Shown one piece after another: positions 58,979 through 64,000 of a DNA stretch of 64,000 nucleotides; position 1 is the first letter of the stretch, and every line of letters starts with the position of its first letter. This stretch comes from Neoceratodus forsteri (lineage: Eukaryota; Chordata; Ceratodontiformes; Ceratodontidae). Location: NCBI GenBank assembly GCA_016271365.2, contig CM057452.1, positions 827,110,001 through 827,174,000 of the forward strand, written 5' to 3'. The position numbers and the translations under genes were made by a program. Below the pieces are notes generated by a model. The model saw nothing but the letters and a program-made list of their open reading frames with translations, was not told the origin of the DNA and searched no databases.

Positions 58979-59879
58979 TGCCAGATGTGGGAACTGAACC
59001 CACAGCCCTCTGATCTCCCTGCCTCAGAGGCAAGTGTGCTACCTACTGAGCCACTGACACAGTACAGTACTGACACAGTATGTTTCAAGCGTGCGTTGCG
59101 CAGTTTCCACATGCACTCATAACTTTGACAATTTGTAATATTTTCACTCAACATTTTCAAAATTGTCAATTTTGCACATGTCATATGAACAGTACAGCTG
59201 TAATTTTCAGATCCTGTCCAAAGCGTGTTTTACGTACAAGTGACACAACTATGGGCAGTCGCTGTGGGAAATCAATGTTCAGGACAGATGAAGAAAATCA
59301 TAGTGACAGTGTTCATGAGCAGAGGTCCCAAAATGCCTATGTTGAAAATTTGGTGAAATAATTCCACTAAATGACTGTGTTATGAATGTGCATTGCACAG
59401 TTTCTACGTATGCTCATAAATTTGAGCATTTTTAATATTTTCACTCAAGATTTTTAACACTGCCATCTCTTCACACCTACCTATGAATGGTGCAGCTGTC
59501 ATTTTTCACATCCTGCCCAAATGTTGTTTTCTCACATCTGGCACAGAATGGCATGGTCGCTGTGAGAAATCAATGTTTGGGACAGATTAACAAAATCACA
59601 GTGCCACTATTCATGAGCAGAGGTCCCAAACACTTTTATGAGGTGGGGGTCACAAAAATGCCATGTTGCAAATTTGTAGTGCAAATACCAACAAACGGCC
59701 AGGGTATTAGGGTTTCTAACCATAACATCCCACCCTGTACAGACTGACAAGCATCAGGGGCGTGTCTTTGCATTGCCACCTGTCATGCTCACGTTATACC
59801 ATACCCCCCAACCCTCAAGCCACTGGCAGGCATCGAGGTGTGCCTTGAACTCTTCAGCCCCACAGTTCACCACATTCTC

Positions 59880-60170
59880 CTATGCTGCATCCATTTCAGT
59901 GTATGTCCTTATGAAATGTGGTGACTGTAAAGCCAAACACCCCAAGGCACACCTCAGCGCTTGTCGGTGTCTGCAGGATAGGGTGAGGTAAAATGCCATG
60001 ACTGTTATGGCCAAATGGGGTGAGCGTAAGGCCTGAGGACCCCAAAGCACAACGCAATATTTGTCACACTGCAGGGTAGGGTGAGCTGAAATGCCATGAA
60101 CATTATGGTCGATGCCCAAATGCACACCTCAGTGCCTGTCAGTCTCTATAGGGTGATGTGGGGCTGGACG
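59880..60170. repeat. Minisatellite, roughly 75-100-base unit
   Basis: About three imperfect units repeat a CCAAGGCACACCTCAGCGCT / CCAAATGCACACCTCAGTGC block, then a TGTCNGTNTCTGCAGG-like segment and ATAGGGTGAGGTAAAATGCC / GTAGGGTGAGCTGAAATGCC. No coding potential. Confidence 0.65.
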
Positions 60171-60655
60171 CCACTTTCATACTTCACTGCCATTCCTATT
60201 ATGCATCTATTCAACTCCTGCGCTACCGATGCTAGTGTCAGCAAGACAACATTCGGCATTGACAAATGCTTGTATTACATAGTGTTTGCTGCATTTGTTT
60301 ATTGTATTTCTTAACATCTTTCAACCCCGCCTAACGTGGGTCAGACCTGAAATTAGCATTTACTCAAAATGCTCTTCATGGTCACACATTTTGACTGAAT
60401 GAAGTAATCATGTGACAGTATGCTATCCTAGCTTGTTGGAGAAGAACAAGATGTGGTTTCACTGTGCTTTGAAGAGAATGAGTCAAAAACAAAACTGTGC
60501 TTGATTTAGAAAAGCTACTGGTTTTGATGTTTGTGTCTTGAGAGTTCCTATGGTGTGCTTGGACATAGATGGAAGTGGCGTACAAATAGTTATATGAAAA
60601 CATTTTATAGCACTGATATTTGTGTAGATATACTGTATTTACTCTCAGTGCTCTG
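60171..60655. other. No gene seen
   Basis: AT-rich DNA without recognisable signal. Confidence 0.4.
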
Positions 60656-60659
60656 AGGT

Positions 60660-63250
60660 ATGTATTTATTTATTTATTTAAACTTTGGTAACTGGTAAAG
60701 GCACACTGAGCCAGGGCTTGTTTCCAAGTATGGCCCAGGGAACAGGGTATAATAAGATCATATACAAAAGAAAGTGATAATAGAATTATAATCACAATAC
60801 AATACAGCCAGATTTCAGAGCTCAACAGTGCAGTTCTACAACCCTTCAGGCCATCTGTGCACTGGTCTGAGTGCGGCCATCAATAGGGTGCAAAAATAAA
60901 AAAATTGCCACCCCTTCCCCAAGGCCCCCCAGTATTAGAATATTTAGTTATAAGACAGACAGCCACAAGGGTGTGTGTGTGGGGGTGCAGCCTTGCTTAT
61001 ATATACCGGTGGTGAATTTAAATCCTGGTGCCTTAATGATGGGTGCAATCAGACGGATGCATTCCAACGGTGGAACCATTATACAAAATTATACAAACAC
61101 TAATTTTAGAACTAAATACACAATGCAATATAGCCAGGTTCAGGGCTTGACAGTGCAGTTATACAAACACATTTGGGTAAGTTAACCATTAGTATAAGCT
61201 TAAAATAGAAAGATGGGGTGTAGATAAGTCAGGGTTTAGTTAGGGGAAAAAGATTAGGGGAAGAGGCAAGGAGCAGTCTGAACACCTCTCAGCAGGCATT
61301 TGAACACAGGGAGTGAGGTGGCTTGTTGGAAAGAAGATGAAAATTGGTTCCAGAGAGAAGGTAGATGGAAGAAGAAAGTTGACTGTCCTGCCATAGAGTG
61401 AGGGTCAGGGAGGGAGAAAAACTGGGACCCTCTGGAGCGGATCGGATAGGGGAGAGGATTGACTGGAGACAGGAGGGAGGAAAGATAGGAGGGAAGCAGT
61501 CCAAACCAGAATTTGGCAATGAAGGCTAACAAGGAGTTTGGCAATGGTGGGAGGGGAGGGATATAAAGAAATGAGTACAGGGAGCAGTGGTGAGTGTGGA
61601 ATGGAGAGTTTGTGGCAAAGTGGCAAAAGGTATTTAGGAGGGTGACAAGTACAATATTCCTAGTTTAGGGCAGAGGTTTCAGTACAGGGAATCAATATGG
61701 GCTGAGAAATCTAGCTTGTTGTCTAGCCATGCCCCAAGGTACTTGAAGGCAGATACAACTTCTAGAGGGGAACTGTAGGTAGTGGAGAAGACGGGGTGGG
61801 GGGAATGAGAGGAGAGCTTTTGTTTTGATCCAAAGGTTGTAGAAACTGTTTTCTTCATATTTACCCTCAAGTTGTTAGCCTGAAACCAGTTTGGCATGCT
61901 GTTAAAATCACGCTGGAGTGGGGCATCTACATTGAGGGTTGTGGGACCAGAAGTATAGATGATCATATCATCTAAAGAGAGGATGGGGTGGTTGACTGGG
62001 AGGGGGGTCAAAAAGGGAGTGGATTGTCTTCCAGAAATTAGAGGGAGAGCCATGGATAGTGTGGAACAGTTCCTTGAAATAGACTGCTTTGGCAGTCCAG
62101 ACAGCCTTTGTGCGCATGTTTCTTAATGACCTGTATGCCTGGTGGTCGGCCTGGGTGAAGGAGGATTTGTAGGTAGCCCATGGGTGATCATGCAGCTTGC
62201 ACTGGGCAATTAGGGAGGCATTTATCCAGAGATGGTGGATAAGTTTCACCCATAATTTTTAATGGGCATGTGAGTGTTCCATACTCCAGATAAACAGCTG
62301 ATTAATGAGCTGAGGGCTGAATCGATGTTAGCGGCATAGAACACTGTATCAATCGACATTGAGAAAGTCTATTAGGAGGGCATTTGTGTCAAGCACCCTT
62401 AGGGGGCAGTGCCAAATGTATTTAGGGACAGTGGGAGAGATGCACCTTCCTGACACAATAGGTCAAGAAATGATCACTAAAAATATCTGGCAGGGCACCT
62501 GCTGCTATAGTATGGTGGGGGTAAGAGGAGAGCACCCAGTCCAGTAGGGAGTGGTTTGGGGAGCTAGAGTTTAGCCGTGTTGATTCCTTTATGAGCTGAG
62601 TAAGATTCAGCAGTTATATTTTGCATAATGTTGGCTTGGAGGCCAGAGAGAGCCAGGGTAAATTGTAGTCACCAAGCAGGATCAATCTCCTGGAGGTTGC
62701 ATGCAAGGAGATGGAGGAGATATAAGTAACCAATGAGGTGATGAGAGTTTAGGGAGGCATATAAAGCCCCAGTGTATAAGGGGAGAGTGGCTGGGATGTT
62801 TAGCTTAGCTATAGTTAGCTCACAAGAGGAGGGGAGGGACTGGTGCAGGAAGATGGAGCAAGAGAGGGATTTGTGAATAAAGAGGGCCCCCCCACCACCC
62901 CATTTTCCCCTGTCTTGGCAGAAAAGGTTGTAATTCATAAGGTGAGGTGGAAATCTACTACCTTAGAGGACAGCCAAGTTTCAGAACTGCAAAGTATGTT
63001 GGGGAGTGCTGGGTAATCCAGGCTTTCAGGTCATCTAGTTTAGGAAGAAGGCTCCTGGCATTGAAGTGGAACATTCTGACACCTTTGGCAGAGCAGAGGG
63101 AGGGAGGAAGGAGGAGGGAAGGTGGACCAAGGTTGAGTTTTATGTTTCCTGCAAGGAGCAGAAGGGGGGTGGAGGGTTTTCTTTATCCTTTACAGTGTCA
63201 AGTGGGGAATGGGTGGTAGGAGAGATAGGAGGGACAACAGGTCTGGACTG
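60660..63250 (-). mobile_element. LINE-J copy 6, endonuclease to tail, internal deletion
   Basis: The 3' end is a TTTATTTATTTA run at 60663 with the LINE-J tail (GGTAACTGGTAAAGGCACAC). The minus strand starts near 63085 with endonuclease text (RMFHFNARSLLPKLDDLKAW), then YNLFCQDRGKWGGGGALFI near 62930. The linker (62000-62249) reads straight into LDDMIIYTSGP at about 61970, so the fingers and motifs A and B are missing. Thumb and C-terminal domain follow (61254-61920). Confidence 0.8.
62669..63085 (-). pseudogene. LINE-J endonuclease N-terminal part
   Basis: The frames encode FHFNARSLLPKLDDLKAWI, a LETWLS-like segment with the catalytic glutamate, and DRGKWGGGGALFIHKSLSC, the GGGVALF pattern of CR1/L2-group endonucleases. 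A frameshift lies near 62945. It is the only copy of the family in this window that reaches the endonuclease N-terminus. Confidence 0.7.
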
Positions 63251-63440
63251 AAGCCTTTAGGTTTATTATGTGTATGGATGTGATATGAGATTCAAAAAAG
63301 TATGTTTGGTGGAAACATTTTTCTGAATGTACTTTCAGTGCTGGTTAGCTCTGAAAGGAAATAAAGTGAAATGAATTTGGAGAGAGGACACATAATTTTG
63401 CTTTGAGGACAATATAGGTATGTACAGCAAACATCTGGTG
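63251..63440. other. No gene seen
   Basis: Short AT-rich stretch with no signal. Confidence 0.35.
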
Positions 63441-63444
63441 AAGG

Positions 63445-63715
63445 CCGCCACCGTTTTAAAAAATTATACCTGTCTGATATGTTTATTGTTGCTGTTCTGG
63501 CAGGATGGCAGGTCTCAAAGACCACATGGTAGGCCACCACTTCCTCAAAACATGCCTGTCTGACATGTTTACTGTTGCTAGCAAATAGTCTGTAGCACAA
63601 CCTCATAGTAGGCTGCCATTTTTTTAAATAAGGATACCAGTCTGGTTTGTTAATGGCTGCTTGCAGAATAGTAAGTACAGCAGCACACGTGGCAGGCCAC
63701 CAGTGTTTTAAAAAA
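63445..63715. repeat. Tandem repeat, about 85-base unit, three copies
   Basis: Units begin GGCCGCCACCGTTTTAAAA, GGCCACCACTTCCTCAAAA, GGCTGCCATTTTTTTAAAT and (partial) GGCCACCAGTGTTTTAAAA. The first two also share ACCTGTCTGATATGTTTA / GCCTGTCTGACATGTTTA. Confidence 0.75.
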
Positions 63716-64000
63716 TCAAGAAGATATACACAAGGAGGGAATGCACACATCACTTTTGTCTGGGGTGCCCAGTGGAGTGGTAACTCCTGAAATGACCAAC
63801 AAAGCAAATGCAGGCTCATGCTAAAAGGCAGCATTTATAAATCTGATTGCCTGGTACCCTCCCCATGTCTCCCTTTCCCAAAGAAAACACATACACCAAA
63901 TCTCAGAGGAAATGGCCACAGCCATGTATTTATTGGTATACAACACATCATCCTGAGCATAGGCTCTGCAGGGAGGACAAGCCCCTGCTCCCTGGGGAAA
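63716..64000. other. No gene seen
   Basis: No coding or named repeat signal up to the window end. Confidence 0.35.

Larger units (their letters stand above)
50438..59076 (-). mobile_element. V-SINE-like SINE, split in three by LINE insertions
   Basis: The pieces are 59076-58979 (tRNA-like head), 56762-56590 (central domain) and 50615-50438 (3' part and tail), all minus strand. The head has a perfect A box (TGGCTCAGTAGG) and a near-consensus B box (GGTTCAGTTCC). The centre has CGGATGAGACTTGAAACCGA and GATGTTAAAGATCCCATGG, known to me from fish and shark tRNA-SINEs of the V-SINE/HE1 kind. The 3' part has CCTGTCCTGGATTCCCTCA and ends in the LINE-J-type tail (CATGTCGTGCCTGAAAATAG, AACTAAATAAATAAAAT). 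ACTATGTTT (50429) and AGTATGTTT (59077) flank it. Unspliced length is about 450 bases. The family name is from memory. Confidence 0.75.
49905..59700. repeat. Alternating inverted-repeat cluster 2 (split by V-SINE)
   Basis: The same unit family as in cluster 1, in the order forward (49905-49990), reverse (50065-50150), forward (50175-50260), reverse (50365-50437), then after the V-SINE forward (59110-59200), reverse (59310-59380), forward (59405-59500) and reverse (59612-59700). Landmarks are AATATTTTCACTC, ATTTTCAACAT, CTTATGAACAG, AGCTGTCATTTT and, reversed, TTCATGAGCAGA, CAAAATGCCTATG, TTGAAAATTTG. Each forward-reverse pair spans about 290-310 bases. Confidence 0.75.

Noticed and set aside
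58984..59070. Possible tRNA gene with A and B boxes
   Set aside because: The boxes belong to the head of a V-SINE whose body and tail are found further left; the arms do not pair as a functional tRNA should.
1..64000. Prokaryotic features (CRISPR, operons, rRNA) or endogenous retrovirus
   Set aside because: No spaced direct repeats of CRISPR type, no rRNA, and no LTR pair, protease or integrase motifs were seen. All reverse transcriptases recognised are of the LINE type.

Overview
This is eukaryotic, vertebrate-type DNA and I find no cellular protein-coding gene in it. Most of the window is decayed transposable elements, many inserted into one another, with short AT-rich stretches between them. 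Apart from one spliced transposon gene, no reading frame stays open at a length expected of a working gene. The element mix (CR1, L2-like, a second CR1/L2/Rex1-group LINE, an I/R1-like LINE, a Tx1/L1-like LINE, CORE-SINEs, a V-SINE-like SINE, PIF/Harbinger and hAT) is not mammalian or avian. It fits a large repeat-rich genome such as an amphibian (a caecilian is my guess) or a lobe-finned fish. The species cannot be fixed from this sequence alone.

Layout. 1-13.4 kb: a CR1 tail, an L2-like LINE (2.65-4.55 kb), CR1 debris, a tandem duplication (5.25-7.47 kb) in which only the second unit carries a CORE-SINE, then a LINE I call LINE-J (8.2-11.75 kb). 13.4-34.8 kb: an antisense L2-like LINE, then two head-to-tail copies of an antisense I/R1-like LINE (LINE-I). 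The second copy is spread over about 18.6 kb because it contains two small Harbinger-type elements, two LINE-J copies, an hAT MITE, a CR1 fragment and a large PIF/Harbinger element (26.21-34.01 kb). 34.9-44.8 kb: a minisatellite, a Tx1/L1 3' fragment, a CORE-SINE, LINE-J copies, a CR1 fragment and a poly(A)-tailed tRNA-like SINE. 44.8-59.7 kb: two clusters of a repeat whose units alternate in orientation. One is split by a CR1 that itself carries a second copy of the poly(A) SINE. The other is split by a V-SINE, which is in turn split by a Tx1 LINE and by a CR1. 59.7-64 kb: a minisatellite, an internally deleted antisense LINE-J, and a short tandem repeat.

The most biologically interesting unit is the large Harbinger element. 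It carries a DDE transposase gene (decayed) and two different Myb/SANT-like genes transcribed divergently. A GATATTCAG-type motif occurs near both ends and also just upstream of a TATA box between the two Myb-like genes, which suggests the element's own DNA-binding protein could control both transposition and transcription. The second theme is LINE-SINE partnership: the CORE-SINEs and the V-SINE carry the same 3' tail as LINE-J, so one LINE probably moved SINEs of two unrelated kinds.
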